DNA from: an uncultured Paracoccaceae bacterium | Lineage (GTDB): Bacteria > Pseudomonadota > Alphaproteobacteria > Rhodobacterales > Rhodobacteraceae | DNA: 64,000 bases | Direction: 5' to 3' | Assembly (NCBI GenBank): GCA_913043905.1 | Contig: CAJWNQ010000004.1 | Span: 1-64,000 of the forward strand | Shown here: one piece after another, positions 18,194-27,579 of the stretch | Numbering within the stretch: the stretch's first letter is position 1 | Layout of the letters: each line of letters opens with the position of its first letter | Position numbers and translations under genes: made by a program | Notes under the pieces: model-generated | Databases searched by the model: none | The model's input: the letters and a program-made list of their open reading frames with translations, nothing else | What the model was told of the DNA's origin: nothing

Positions 18194-19702
18194 ATGTCAA
18201 AACCTAATCTATTAATTTTTATGGTTGACCAATTAAATGGAACCCTTTTCCCTGACGGGCCTGCAGACTGGTTGCATGCGCCAAACTTAAAAAAGCTAGC
18301 AGCAAAATCAACACGCTTTCAAAACTGTTATACAGCATCACCGCTCTGTGCTCCAGGAAGAGCCTCATTTATGTCTGGGTTATTACCATCAAAATCGCGC
18401 GTATACGATAATGCTGCTGAATTTGCTTCAGACATTCCCACGTATGCTCATCATTTAAGGCGTGCTGGATATCAAACTTGCCTATCTGGAAAAATGCATT
18501 TTGTTGGTCCCGACCAAATGCATGGTTTTGAAGAGCGCTTAACAACAGACATATATCCTGCTGATTTTGGCTGGACACCAGATTATCGTAAACCCGGTGA
18601 GCGCATAGATTGGTGGTATCATAATATGGGATCAGTCACAGGAGCAGGTGTTGCTGAAATTTCTAATCAAATGGAGTATGATGACGAAGTGGCTTATACT
18701 GCCACTCGCAAAGTTTATGATCTTGCAAGGGGAAACGATAACCGCCCATGGTGCCTAACGGTAAGCTTTACTCATCCTCATGATCCCTACGTAGCCCGAA
18801 AAAAATATTGGGATTTATACGATAATTGCGAACACTTGATGCCAACAGTTCCTAAAATGGATTATAATAACCACGACAACCATTCAAAGCGTATTTTTGA
18901 TGCGAATAACTGGCGAGATTTTGATATTTCTGATGAAGACATCAAACGATCTAGGCGTGCATATTTTGCAAATATTAGTTATTTAGATGATAAAATTGGT
19001 GAAGTGATAAATGCATTAGAAGCTACTAATCAAGAAGCTACAATTTTATTCTTATCTGATCATGGAGATATGTTGGGTGAACGTGGTTTATGGTTTAAAA
19101 TGTCTTTCTTTGAAGGTTCTGCACGAGTTCCTTTGATGATTAGTTCAACTAACATGGCTTCTATTTTAGTAACCAGTCCAGTCTCAAATATTGACCTAAC
19201 ACCAACATTATGTGATTTAGCAGGTGTATCAATAGAAGAAATTGCCCCGTGGTGTGAAGGCGAGAGTTTAGTGCATTTAGGCCAAGGTGGTGAAAGAACA
19301 AGTCCTGTTGCAATGGAATACGCTGCTGAGGGATCATACGCACCAATGGTATCTTTGCGCTATGGGCCTTGGAAATATAATCGGTGCACATTAGATCCAG
19401 ATCAGCTTTTCAACCTTCATGACGACCCACACGAATTAATTAATTTAGCTAATGAACCAAAATACCAAGGAACCTTATGTCAACTCCAAGCAAAGTCTGA
19501 AGCTCGTTGGGATTTGGAAAAATTTGATGAAACCGTACGAGAAAGCCAAGCTCGGCGTTCGATTGTTTACGCAGCACTACGTAACGGTAATTATTTTCCT
19601 TGGGACTATCAACCGCTTCAAGATGCATCCGAACGCTATATGCGAAACCATATGAATTTAGATAATTTGGAAAATGACACCCGCTTCCCTCGTAATAAAT
19701 AA
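18194..19702 (+). CDS. betC: Choline-sulfatase
   Basis: About 502 residues. It hydrolyses choline-O-sulfate to choline and sulfate. The sulfatase signature, with the formylglycine Cys, is [14 protein letters not shown] (C-x-P-x-R); metal-binding elements are [17 protein letters not shown] and [18 protein letters not shown]. The last about 55 residues form the choline-sulfatase-type C-terminal extension ([20 protein letters not shown]). I prefer ATG 18194 because it gives [13 protein letters not shown], the usual start; an ATG 39 bases upstream is possible. First of betCBA; no signal peptide, so cytoplasmic. Confidence 0.92.
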   Translation: MSKPNLLIFMVDQLNGTLFPDGPADWLHAPNLKKLAAKSTRFQNCYTASPLCAPGRASFMSGLLPSKSRVYDNAAEFASDIPTYAHHLRRAGYQTCLSGKMHFVGPDQMHGFEERLTTDIYPADFGWTPDYRKPGERIDWWYHNMGSVTGAGVAEISNQMEYDDEVAYTATRKVYDLARGNDNRPWCLTVSFTHPHDPYVARKKYWDLYDNCEHLMPTVPKMDYNNHDNHSKRIFDANNWRDFDISDEDIKRSRRAYFANISYLDDKIGEVINALEATNQEATILFLSDHGDMLGERGLWFKMSFFEGSARVPLMISSTNMASILVTSPVSNIDLTPTLCDLAGVSIEEIAPWCEGESLVHLGQGGERTSPVAMEYAAEGSYAPMVSLRYGPWKYNRCTLDPDQLFNLHDDPHELINLANEPKYQGTLCQLQAKSEARWDLEKFDETVRESQARRSIVYAALRNGNYFPWDYQPLQDASERYMRNHMNLDNLENDTRFPRNK

Positions 19703-19746
19703 ATCCACAAATAGATTTATATAATGCAAACTTTGGAGACATAAAC

Positions 19747-21204
19747 ATGCAATACAAATGCCAACCCATAGCCAGCCACTTTATTAACGGTGAGTATGTA
19801 GAAGACACCAATGGCAAAATAATTGAATGTATTTATCCAGCAACAGGTGAAACCGTAGCTAAAATCTATTCTGCAACTCCTGAAATAATTGAGATTGCGT
19901 TAAGTGCAGCTAAATCAGCACAAAAATCATGGGGGAAATTATCGGGAACTGAGCGTGGGCGCGTATTACGGAGGGCCTCTGATATTATTCGTAAACGCAA
20001 TCGTGAACTATCTATTCTTGAAACATACGACACAGGAAAGCCACTTCAGGAGACCTTATACGTAGATGCCACTTCAGGTGCAGACGCCTTAGAGTATTTT
20101 GGGGGATTAGCAGGTGCTGTTACAGGGGAGCACATTCCGTTAGGGGAAGACTGGGTGTATACTAAGAGAATTCCTTTAGGCGTTTGCATTGGTATTGGCG
20201 CATGGAATTATCCAACACAAATAGCTTGCTGGAAAAGTGCACCTGCATTGGCATGTGGTAATTCTATGATTTTCAAGCCATCCGAAATGACCCCATTATG
20301 CGCTTTAAAAGTAGCTGAAATTCTTATTGAGGCAGGCGCACCACCAGGTATTTTCAATGTTGTGCAGGGATATAGTGATGTAGGCGCTACACTTGTTGCT
20401 GACACTCGTGTAAACAAAGTATCATTAACCGGTTCCGCTGAGACAGGAAAAAAAGTTTATGCAGCGGCAGCGGCAGGGATGAAACATGTAACCATGGAGT
20501 TAGGTGGTAAATCTCCATTAATCATTTTTGATGATGCAGATATAGAAAACGCAGTTGGAGGTGCAATGTTGGCAAACATGTACTCAACAGGCCAAGTTTG
20601 CTCAAATGGAACCCGAGTATTTGTGCAAAAGGGCATTAAAGATGCATTTTTAAAACGCTTTTTAGAACGAGCTGCTAAAATTAAAATAGGCGACCCAATG
20701 GATGAGGAAACACAGTTTGGTCCTATGATTTCTGAACGGCAGCGCGATATTGTCATAGGTTTTATTGAACAAGGTAGAGCTGAAGGTGCTACTTTAATTT
20801 GTGGTGGCAACGCTATTGAAGGTAAAGGATGGTTCATTGAACCTACAGTATTTTCAGATGTTACTGATGACATGACTATAGCCAAAGAAGAAATTTTTGG
20901 CCCCGTAATGTCCGTTTTTGAGTTTGAAACTGAGGCCGAAGTAATAACTCGCGCCAACAATACTGACCTTGGATTAGCTGGTGGCGTTTTTACAAATAAC
21001 ATTCAACGTGCCCATCGTGTAGTTGACGAATTAGAAGCAGGTACTTGCTTTATTAATTCATATAACGATGCTCCTGTAGAAGCTCCCTTTGGCGGGGTAA
21101 AGGGGTCAGGTGTAGGCCGTGAAAATTCCAAAGCCGCCATTGAACACTTCAGTCAGTTAAAGACAGTTTATGTTCGTATGGGAAAAGTTGATTCACCCTA
21201 CTAA
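19747..21204 (+). CDS. betB: Betaine aldehyde dehydrogenase
   Basis: A 485-residue NAD(P)-dependent aldehyde dehydrogenase producing glycine betaine. Visible motifs are the cofactor loop [14 protein letters not shown], the general base in [18 protein letters not shown], the catalytic Cys in [14 protein letters not shown], and [14 protein letters not shown]. Start follows TTGGAGAC. It lies between betC and betA with short spacers, so substrate flows choline sulfate to choline to betaine aldehyde to glycine betaine. Confidence 0.94.
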   Translation: MQYKCQPIASHFINGEYVEDTNGKIIECIYPATGETVAKIYSATPEIIEIALSAAKSAQKSWGKLSGTERGRVLRRASDIIRKRNRELSILETYDTGKPLQETLYVDATSGADALEYFGGLAGAVTGEHIPLGEDWVYTKRIPLGVCIGIGAWNYPTQIACWKSAPALACGNSMIFKPSEMTPLCALKVAEILIEAGAPPGIFNVVQGYSDVGATLVADTRVNKVSLTGSAETGKKVYAAAAAGMKHVTMELGGKSPLIIFDDADIENAVGGAMLANMYSTGQVCSNGTRVFVQKGIKDAFLKRFLERAAKIKIGDPMDEETQFGPMISERQRDIVIGFIEQGRAEGATLICGGNAIEGKGWFIEPTVFSDVTDDMTIAKEEIFGPVMSVFEFETEAEVITRANNTDLGLAGGVFTNNIQRAHRVVDELEAGTCFINSYNDAPVEAPFGGVKGSGVGRENSKAAIEHFSQLKTVYVRMGKVDSPY

Positions 21205-21216
21205 GGATAACTTAAC

Positions 21217-22878
21217 ATGAAAGCCGATTTTGTAATAATAGGAGCTGGCTCAGCAGGGTGTGCCATGGCATATCGGCTCTCAGAAGATAGTAAAAATTCT
21301 GTACTAGTTATTGAGTATGGTGGCTCAGATATGGGTCCACTTATTCAAATGCCTGCAGCTTTGTCATATCCAATGAATATGAAAAATTATGACTGGGGCT
21401 TTCAATCAGAGCCCGAACCACACTTAAAAAATCGTAAGCTTGCTACGCCACGTGGCAAAGTTATAGGTGGATCATCCTCTATTAACGGCATGGTCTATGT
21501 GCGTGGACATTCTAAAGATTATGACTATTGGGAGCAATCTGGAGCTAACGGTTGGTCATACGCAGACGTATTACCTTATTTTAAGCGGATGGAAAATTGG
21601 CGTAGCGGTGGGCATGGTGGTGATCCAAGTTGGCGCGGTCGTAAAGGTCGATTACACATTTCACGAGGACCTCGTAAAAATCCTTTATTTAAAGCGTTTG
21701 TGGATGCTGGGCGTCAAGCTGGTTACGAAACAACCGACGATTATAACGGAGAAAAGCAAGAAGGCTTTGGCCCAATGGAGCAAACAGTTTATAAAGGTCG
21801 CCGTTGGTCAGCAGCTAACGCTTATTTACACTCCGCATTAAAACGGAAAAATTGCAATATAGTACGCGCTTTTGCTCGTAAAATCATAATAGAAAATGGT
21901 CAAGCCACCGGAGTTGAAATTGAGCGCAATGGAAATATTGAAATTATATCCGCAAATCGTGAAGTTATTATATCTGCATCTTCAATAAATTCACCAAAAT
22001 TACTTATGCTTTCAGGTATTGGGCCAGCCAAACAACTAAAAGAACATGGGATAGACATGATAGCTGACCGCCCAGGTGTTGGGCAAAACCTGCAAGATCA
22101 TTTAGAAATATATCTTCAAATAGCATCCTTAAAGCCAATCACATTGTATCGGCATTGGAATTTTATATCCAAAGCAATAATTGGAGCACAATGGCTTTTT
22201 ACAAAAACAGGTTTAGGGTCATCAAACCAGTTTGAAAGTGCCGCATTCATTCGATCCAAAGCAGGTGTAGAATACCCAGATATTCAATATCACTTTTTGC
22301 CGATTGCAGTGCGTTATGATGGCCAAGCCGCCGCTGAAGGTCATGGTTTTCAGGCCCATGTTGGCCCAATGCGGTCAGATTCACGCGGGTCTGTAACCTT
22401 AACATCTAGTGACCCTAAGGACCCTCCAAAGATATTATTTAATTATATGAGCACACCCAAAGATTGGGAAGATTTCAGGAATTGCATTCGATTAACTCGT
22501 GAAATCTTTGGGCAAGAGGCATTTAAAGAATATGTAGGTAAAGAAATTCAACCAGGCAAAACTATAGAAACCGACGCTGAATTAGATGCCTTTCTAAGCG
22601 AAAATGTTGAAAGCGCATACCACCCTTGTGGGACGTGTAAGATGGGTGCAATTAATGACCCAATGGCTGTTGTTGACCCAGAGTGTCGTGTAATTGGAGT
22701 AAATAGATTAAGATTAGCAGATAGTTCTATTTTTCCTCGTATTACAAATGGTAACTTAAATGGACCCTCCATTATGACAGGTGAAAAGGCCTCAGATCAT
22801 ATTTTAGGAAAACAAGTTTTACCTAAATCTAATGTAAAACCTTGGAACCACCCACATTGGAAGACACAACAACGTTAA
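21217..22878 (+). CDS. betA: Choline dehydrogenase
   Basis: A 553-residue GMC-family FAD oxidoreductase. The dinucleotide-binding start is [24 protein letters not shown] signatures are [19 protein letters not shown] and [19 protein letters not shown]; the C-terminal catalytic His/Asn region is [10 protein letters not shown] ... [19 protein letters not shown]. It oxidises choline, probably feeding the respiratory chain. Last gene of betCBA. No betI repressor or BetT transporter gene accompanies the operon in this window. Confidence 0.94.
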   Translation: MKADFVIIGAGSAGCAMAYRLSEDSKNSVLVIEYGGSDMGPLIQMPAALSYPMNMKNYDWGFQSEPEPHLKNRKLATPRGKVIGGSSSINGMVYVRGHSKDYDYWEQSGANGWSYADVLPYFKRMENWRSGGHGGDPSWRGRKGRLHISRGPRKNPLFKAFVDAGRQAGYETTDDYNGEKQEGFGPMEQTVYKGRRWSAANAYLHSALKRKNCNIVRAFARKIIIENGQATGVEIERNGNIEIISANREVIISASSINSPKLLMLSGIGPAKQLKEHGIDMIADRPGVGQNLQDHLEIYLQIASLKPITLYRHWNFISKAIIGAQWLFTKTGLGSSNQFESAAFIRSKAGVEYPDIQYHFLPIAVRYDGQAAAEGHGFQAHVGPMRSDSRGSVTLTSSDPKDPPKILFNYMSTPKDWEDFRNCIRLTREIFGQEAFKEYVGKEIQPGKTIETDAELDAFLSENVESAYHPCGTCKMGAINDPMAVVDPECRVIGVNRLRLADSSIFPRITNGNLNGPSIMTGEKASDHILGKQVLPKSNVKPWNHPHWKTQQR

Positions 22879-22904
22879 CAAGATCAAGAGAGTTTTTAAC
22901 TAAC

Positions 22905-22936
22905 CAAATAAAATAATTAATTAATTATTTTATTTG
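22905..22936. terminator. 32-base perfect palindrome between betA and puuD
   Basis: Bases 22905-22920 are exactly the reverse complement of 22921-22936, centred on TTAATTAA, and consist only of A/T except the outer C/G. It overlaps the last codons and stop of puuD (ending K-I-I-N-stop) and lies 26 bases after the betA stop. A bidirectional transcription end is likely, though an AT-only hairpin is weak. Confidence 0.5.
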
Positions 22937-24164
22937 ACGTTGCACCACGATACCATTGGACGATTTTTATTCGATCTTCTTTGGAAATATTAGTTATATT
23001 TGCAGGTGGCATAGCTTGCGATACACCTGATTGCAAATAAATTTCTTTTGCTGCACGTGCTATATCCTTTGGTGTTTCAAGCACAAAACCTTTAGGTGCC
23101 CACAGCATACCATCCCAAACTGGCTCACGCGCGTGGCACATAGAACACCTACCCATAACTATATCATGAACATCGCTAAAGCCACTAGCTGAAGTAAACT
23201 TTTCTTCAAATTTTGTTAGAGATTGCTTTTCTAAACTTTCATAATCACCATCCCATGACGACGCTGTTGAAAGCGCCGCAATAATCAAGAATAATACAAT
23301 TGTTGCCATCCATGTCCATGTTGGACCTTTTCCTGTGGCGTGCATTGTATTAAAATAGTGACGTATTGTTACACCTGTCAAAAATACCAGCGAAGCAATA
23401 ATCCAACTGTATTCAGTAGCAAACGCTAAAGGATAGTGATTGGATAACATTAAAAATAAGACCGGTAAGGTTAAATAATTATTGTGTGTACTTCGTAACT
23501 TTGCAATTTTACCATATTTTGGATCAGGTATTCTATTTTCTTGAAGATCTTTTACTACAATGCGTTGATTTGGCATGATAATAAAAAACACATTTGCTGT
23601 CATAATTGTTGCTGTAAATGCACCAAGATGCAGCATAGCAGCACGGCCTGTGAAAATTTGATTATAGCCCCACGACATTGCAATCAGTAATATAAATAAT
23701 AATAACATTAAACCTGTTGGATTATTGCCTAACTTTGACTTACATAGAAAGTCATATAAAATCCAACCAACAGCTAAAGAGCCCGCTGAAATTCCAATTG
23801 CCTGCCAAACAGATAAATCGGCTTTGGCTGGATCAATTAAATACAACTCTGCACCAAGCCAATAAACTATCATAAGCATGGCTGCTCCAGATAGCCACGT
23901 AGCATAGCTCTCCCACTTAAACCAAACTAAATGGTCGGGCATATTTTTAGGAGCGATCAAGTATTTCTGGATATGATAAAAGCCACCACCATGAACTTGC
24001 CATTCTTCTCCGTGGGCTCCTACAGGTAAATGCGGTACTTTTTTTAAGCCTAAATCTAAAGCTATGAAATAAAAAGATGAGCCAATCCAAGCAATTGCTG
24101 TAATAACGTGAAGCCAACGGACAGCAAAAGCAATCCATTCCCACATAATTGCTAAATCATTCAT
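22917..24164 (-). CDS. puuD: Membrane urate hydroxylase PuuD with C-terminal cytochrome c domain
   Basis: A 415-residue protein with about eight membrane segments (roughly residues 10-300; WLHVITAIAWIGSSFYFIAL, MIVYWLGAELYLID) of the DUF989/PuuD type, then a periplasmic cytochrome c domain with CSMCHAREPVW and an axial Met candidate in SGVSQAMPPANIT. It oxidises urate to 5-hydroxyisourate and passes electrons to the respiratory chain instead of making peroxide. Divergent from a LysR regulator with 94 bases between starts. Confidence 0.92.
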   Translation of the reverse strand: MNDLAIMWEWIAFAVRWLHVITAIAWIGSSFYFIALDLGLKKVPHLPVGAHGEEWQVHGGGFYHIQKYLIAPKNMPDHLVWFKWESYATWLSGAAMLMIVYWLGAELYLIDPAKADLSVWQAIGISAGSLAVGWILYDFLCKSKLGNNPTGLMLLLFILLIAMSWGYNQIFTGRAAMLHLGAFTATIMTANVFFIIMPNQRIVVKDLQENRIPDPKYGKIAKLRSTHNNYLTLPVLFLMLSNHYPLAFATEYSWIIASLVFLTGVTIRHYFNTMHATGKGPTWTWMATIVLFLIIAALSTASSWDGDYESLEKQSLTKFEEKFTSASGFSDVHDIVMGRCSMCHAREPVWDGMLWAPKGFVLETPKDIARAAKEIYLQSGVSQAMPPANITNISKEDRIKIVQWYRGATSNKIIN

Positions 24165-24258
24165 CGGTTTATCCTTACAATTTTTTACATTCTTATATGG
24201 GCTATCATTATCTTGCTAGGTTTGTTATTAATAAGAGAGTATCAAAAAAAAGACAACA

Positions 24259-25179
24259 ATGTCCTATTTCGAAAATATACGTACGTTTACGCGCATCTAT
24301 GAATTAGGCAGCATGTCAGCAGCTGCTAGAGACCAGCGGATATCGCCAGCTGTTGCCTCTGCACGAATTTCTCAACTTGAATCCCATTTAGGCGTTAGAT
24401 TATTTCAACGCACAACACGTAGTTTAGCGCCAACAGAACAAGGTCGAATTTTTTACCGTGGCGCTTGCGTAATCCTAGAATCAGTTGAAAGTGCTGAAGC
24501 CGATATTGGTGATGTTACCGACAATCCTCGTGGTGTATTACATGTTGCTGCACCCTTAGGTGTTGGGCGAAGTTTAATTGCTCCAAACTCTCCAGCATTT
24601 ACAGAACAGTATCCATTAGTTGATATTCGATTGCGATTAAGTGATCGCAAAGTAGATTTAACAGCTGAAGGTTTAGATATCGCATTTTTTTTAGGACATC
24701 CCACTGACTCAAACCTAAGAATTCGTAAAATTGCAGATTGCCCACGTGTTTTATGCGCTAGTCCAGAGTACATTTCTGAAAACGGCCATCCACATGATGG
24801 CTTCGAATTGCAACGTGGCAAACATAACTGTTTGATGTTACGATTCCCTGGAGCTACTGAATTTCAATGGGAATTAAATACATCGGATGGTCCTCGAAAA
24901 TTTGACGTAAAAGGACGCCTAGAAAGTGATGATGGAGATGTATTAACTGACTGGGCATTATCAGGTGCAGGTATTGCAATGAAACCCGTTTTTGAGGTTT
25001 ATGAATACCTTCAAAGTGGAAAATTAATAATAGTGGCAGAAAAGACAAAGCCTTCATATGTTCAAATGGCATGCCTTTACACCCATAGACGCCATCAAGA
25101 TCCCAAGGCACGTTTGTTTATGGAATTCATGATTGAACGTATTAATCATGCAATTTCTGGAACTTATCCAAAACGTTAA
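24259..25179 (+). CDS. LysR-family transcriptional regulator in the purine-degradation cluster
   Basis: A 306-residue LysR protein: N-terminal winged helix (FENIRTFTRIYELGSMSAAA ... ISPAVASARISQLESHLGVR, residues 4-65) and a substrate-binding effector domain from about residue 90. It lies divergent from puuD and convergent with uraH, so it probably controls these purine genes, although the effector cannot be read from sequence. The stop directly abuts the uraH stop on the other strand (no base between), so the two transcripts must overlap at their ends. Confidence 0.88.
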   Translation: MSYFENIRTFTRIYELGSMSAAARDQRISPAVASARISQLESHLGVRLFQRTTRSLAPTEQGRIFYRGACVILESVESAEADIGDVTDNPRGVLHVAAPLGVGRSLIAPNSPAFTEQYPLVDIRLRLSDRKVDLTAEGLDIAFFLGHPTDSNLRIRKIADCPRVLCASPEYISENGHPHDGFELQRGKHNCLMLRFPGATEFQWELNTSDGPRKFDVKGRLESDDGDVLTDWALSGAGIAMKPVFEVYEYLQSGKLIIVAEKTKPSYVQMACLYTHRRHQDPKARLFMEFMIERINHAISGTYPKR

Positions 25180-25533
25180 TTAGCTTCCACGATATGTAGA
25201 ATACCCAAATGGAGATAGCAGTAAAGGTACGTGATAATGGACATCTTCAGACATACCAAACCTTAGTGGAACAATATTTAAAAACTGTATCCCATCTGAA
25301 ACTTTATTGTATTGTGAAATATATTCACCACAATGAAATACTAATTCATATTCACCTATTTGAAACTCTGAAGCACTTAGTATCTGTTCGTTTGTCCTAC
25401 CATCTGCATTTGTTACAACTTTTCGTAAAAGTTCTGGTTTATCATTTACGATTCGGAAGAGTTCAATCTCTAAACCTTCTGCAGGGCATCCGCGTGCAGT
25501 ATCCAAAACGTGTGTAGTTAAATATCCAGCCAT
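25180..25533 (-). CDS. uraH: 5-hydroxyisourate hydrolase (transthyretin-like)
   Basis: A 117-residue protein with the N-terminal LTTHVLDTARGCPAEGLEIE and the family-defining C-terminal tetrapeptide YRGS. The conserved His of THVLD, the Arg of PLRFG and the His of HYHVPLLLSPFGYSTYRGS form the hydrolase site. It converts the PuuD product to OHCU, which the fused decarboxylase encoded divergently then uses. GGAGAT ribosome site. Shares a 144-base divergent promoter region with puuE. Confidence 0.95.
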   Translation of the reverse strand: MAGYLTTHVLDTARGCPAEGLEIELFRIVNDKPELLRKVVTNADGRTNEQILSASEFQIGEYELVFHCGEYISQYNKVSDGIQFLNIVPLRFGMSEDVHYHVPLLLSPFGYSTYRGS

Positions 25534-25608
25534 AAGATTTATCTCCGTTTAAAATCTATTTTTAATGTGGTTTTTACAATATAGAAGAGTTAATTAAACA
25601 ATACTCCT

Positions 25609-25623
25609 TCAAATATTATTTGA
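25609..25623. promoter_or_regulatory. Possible operator between uraH and puuE
   Basis: TCAAATATTATTTGA is a perfect seven-base dyad around a central T, 55 bases before the puuE start and 76 bases upstream of the uraH start. LysR regulators often bind such interrupted dyads, and a LysR gene is next door. In an AT-rich genome this could be chance. Confidence 0.35.
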
Positions 25624-25677
25624 TACAGATTTTTATTAAATAGTTTATTATAATTCTTAAATAGGAGATCTTTAAGT

Positions 25678-27087
25678 ATGAAACGCTACCCACGAGATAT
25701 GCATGGCCATGGAAGTACTCCGCCCATTGCTAAGTGGCCAAATAATGCCAAAATTGCATTACAAATTGTAGTAAATTACGAAGAGGGCGGGGAAAATAAC
25801 ATCCTCCATGGAGATTCTGCATCAGAAGCATTTTTATCAGAAATTGTAGGTGCCGAAGCATGGCCAAATCAGCGCCATGCAAACATGGAATCTATTTATG
25901 AATATGGTGCGCGTGCTGGTTTCTGGCGCTTACACGAATTATTAAAAAATGTACCAGTAACGGTTTATGGTGTTGCTTCTGCTTTAGCTCGCTCTCCAAA
26001 TCAAGTCCATGCAATGATGGCAGCCGGCTGGGAAATCGCAAGTCATGGCTTAAAATGGATAGATTATAAAAATATTAAACCAGCAGTAGAGGCTGCAGAT
26101 ATGGTAGAAGCAATTCGACTACACACCGAAGTAACAGGTACTGCACCACGTGGCTGGTATACTGGACGCTCTTCTGAAAATACTATTCGCCTTGCTTCTG
26201 AGACTGGTGCCTTTTCATATGTTTCTGATACATATGCTGATGATCTACCTTATTGGATAGAAGTTGAAGGTAATGATCAATTAATGATTCCGTATACATT
26301 AGATGTAAACGATATGCGTTTTGCAACTCCACAAGGCTTTAATTCTGGAACACAGTTTTTAGATTATCTCAAAGATAGTTTTACAGCTTTATATAACGAA
26401 GGTTTAAACGGTGTACCTAAAATGATGTCAATTGGATTACATTGCCGCCTCGTTGGGCGGCCAGGGCGCATTGAATCCATTCGTAAATTTTTAGAGTTTG
26501 TAAAAGAACATGAAGGTGTTTGGTTAGCTACGCGAGAACAAATTGCTGATCATTGGGCTAAGACACACCCTCATGAACGTTATGAGCGGCCTAGTGAAAT
26601 GGATCGCGCTATGTTTATTAAAAAATATGGTGGTATTTTTGAACATTCAGAATGGATTGCTGATGCAGCATTTGATTTAGAATTAGGCTATTCACATGAT
26701 ACGGCCACTGGTTTACATAATGCTCTATCTCGCGTTTTTCGTTCAGCATCACAAAAGCAGCGCTTAGGCGTTCTAACTGCACACCCTGATTTGGCTGGTA
26801 AATTAGCACTAGCAAAACGTTTGACAACAGAAAGCACTTCAGAACAAGCTTCAGCGGGGATGGACAACTTGACCGACAACGAACGTACAACATTTACTAT
26901 CATGAACACTGAATATGTTAAAAAACACAGCTTTCCATTTATTATTGCTGTAAGGGATCACACCAAAGCAAGTATTCTTGATGCATTCACGCGGCGCACA
27001 AATAATGACTGCGACACTGAATTCTTAGAAGCATGCCGCCAAGTCGAGCGAATCGCTAAACTTCGCTTAATGGACTTATTACCATGA
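25678..27087 (+). CDS. puuE: Fused allantoinase (PuuE) and OHCU decarboxylase (UraD)
   Basis: A 469-residue two-domain protein. Residues 1 to about 300 are the polysaccharide-deacetylase-like allantoinase PuuE (YPRDMHGHGSTPPIAKWPNN, VVNYEEGGENN, EIASHGLKWIDY), opening allantoin to allantoate. From about 310 comes the OHCU decarboxylase (FIKKYGGIFEHSEWIAD, LTAHPDLAGKLALA, the E-S-T-S-E-Q-A-S-A-G-M-D stretch, FPFIIAVRDHTKASIL), which makes S-allantoin. The fusion thus joins consecutive steps. Its stop overlaps the allA start by four bases. Confidence 0.93.
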   Translation: MKRYPRDMHGHGSTPPIAKWPNNAKIALQIVVNYEEGGENNILHGDSASEAFLSEIVGAEAWPNQRHANMESIYEYGARAGFWRLHELLKNVPVTVYGVASALARSPNQVHAMMAAGWEIASHGLKWIDYKNIKPAVEAADMVEAIRLHTEVTGTAPRGWYTGRSSENTIRLASETGAFSYVSDTYADDLPYWIEVEGNDQLMIPYTLDVNDMRFATPQGFNSGTQFLDYLKDSFTALYNEGLNGVPKMMSIGLHCRLVGRPGRIESIRKFLEFVKEHEGVWLATREQIADHWAKTHPHERYERPSEMDRAMFIKKYGGIFEHSEWIADAAFDLELGYSHDTATGLHNALSRVFRSASQKQRLGVLTAHPDLAGKLALAKRLTTESTSEQASAGMDNLTDNERTTFTIMNTEYVKKHSFPFIIAVRDHTKASILDAFTRRTNNDCDTEFLEACRQVERIAKLRLMDLLP

Positions 27088-27566
27088 CACGCACAATCGC
27101 TACGCGCCCACTAATACAAAACGAATTTGCAATTTTTGGCGATGTATTAGAAATAACTGGCAAGCCAGATAACATAATTAACCAAGGCATGTGTGATCGG
27201 CATCATGATCTAGCAAATATGGACTTCAGCACTGGGCAAGCAGGTATCAGCCTGTTTAATTCTAAAGCCCGTAGCTTACCCTTTATGTTGGAAATGATGG
27301 AACGTCACCCATGTGGTAGCCAAGCTTTTATTCCAATGCACCAAAATCCATTTCTTATAATTGTTGCTAAGGATAAAGAAGGTAAGCCGGGTACCCCAAT
27401 TGCATTTTTGAGTGGGGCTGGGCAAGCTATCAATTTTCACCGTAATATTTGGCACGGCGTATTATGCCCACTTCATGCGCCAGGTTTATTTGCCGCCATT
27501 GATAGAATTGGAGATGGTACAAACTTAGAAGAACATTGGTTCGAAAAAGCTTGGACCATCATCTAA
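27084..27566 (+). CDS. allA: Ureidoglycolate lyase
   Basis: A 160-residue cupin-like enzyme that splits ureidoglycolate into glyoxylate and urea. Typical features are TRTIATRPLIQNEFAIFGDV, MERHPCGSQAFIPM and the metal/active-site region INFHRNIWHGVLCPL. It begins inside the puuE stop (ATGA). Downstream a short palindrome (27564-27577) overlaps its stop codon and precedes the convergent maeB gene. Confidence 0.92.
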   Translation: MTRTIATRPLIQNEFAIFGDVLEITGKPDNIINQGMCDRHHDLANMDFSTGQAGISLFNSKARSLPFMLEMMERHPCGSQAFIPMHQNPFLIIVAKDKEGKPGTPIAFLSGAGQAINFHRNIWHGVLCPLHAPGLFAAIDRIGDGTNLEEHWFEKAWTII

Positions 27567-27579
27567 AAAGCTTTTTAAA

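Noticed and set aside
27564-27577. TAAAAAGCTTTTTA palindrome as allA/maeB terminator
   Set aside because: It has no loop and too few G-C pairs to be a convincing hairpin.
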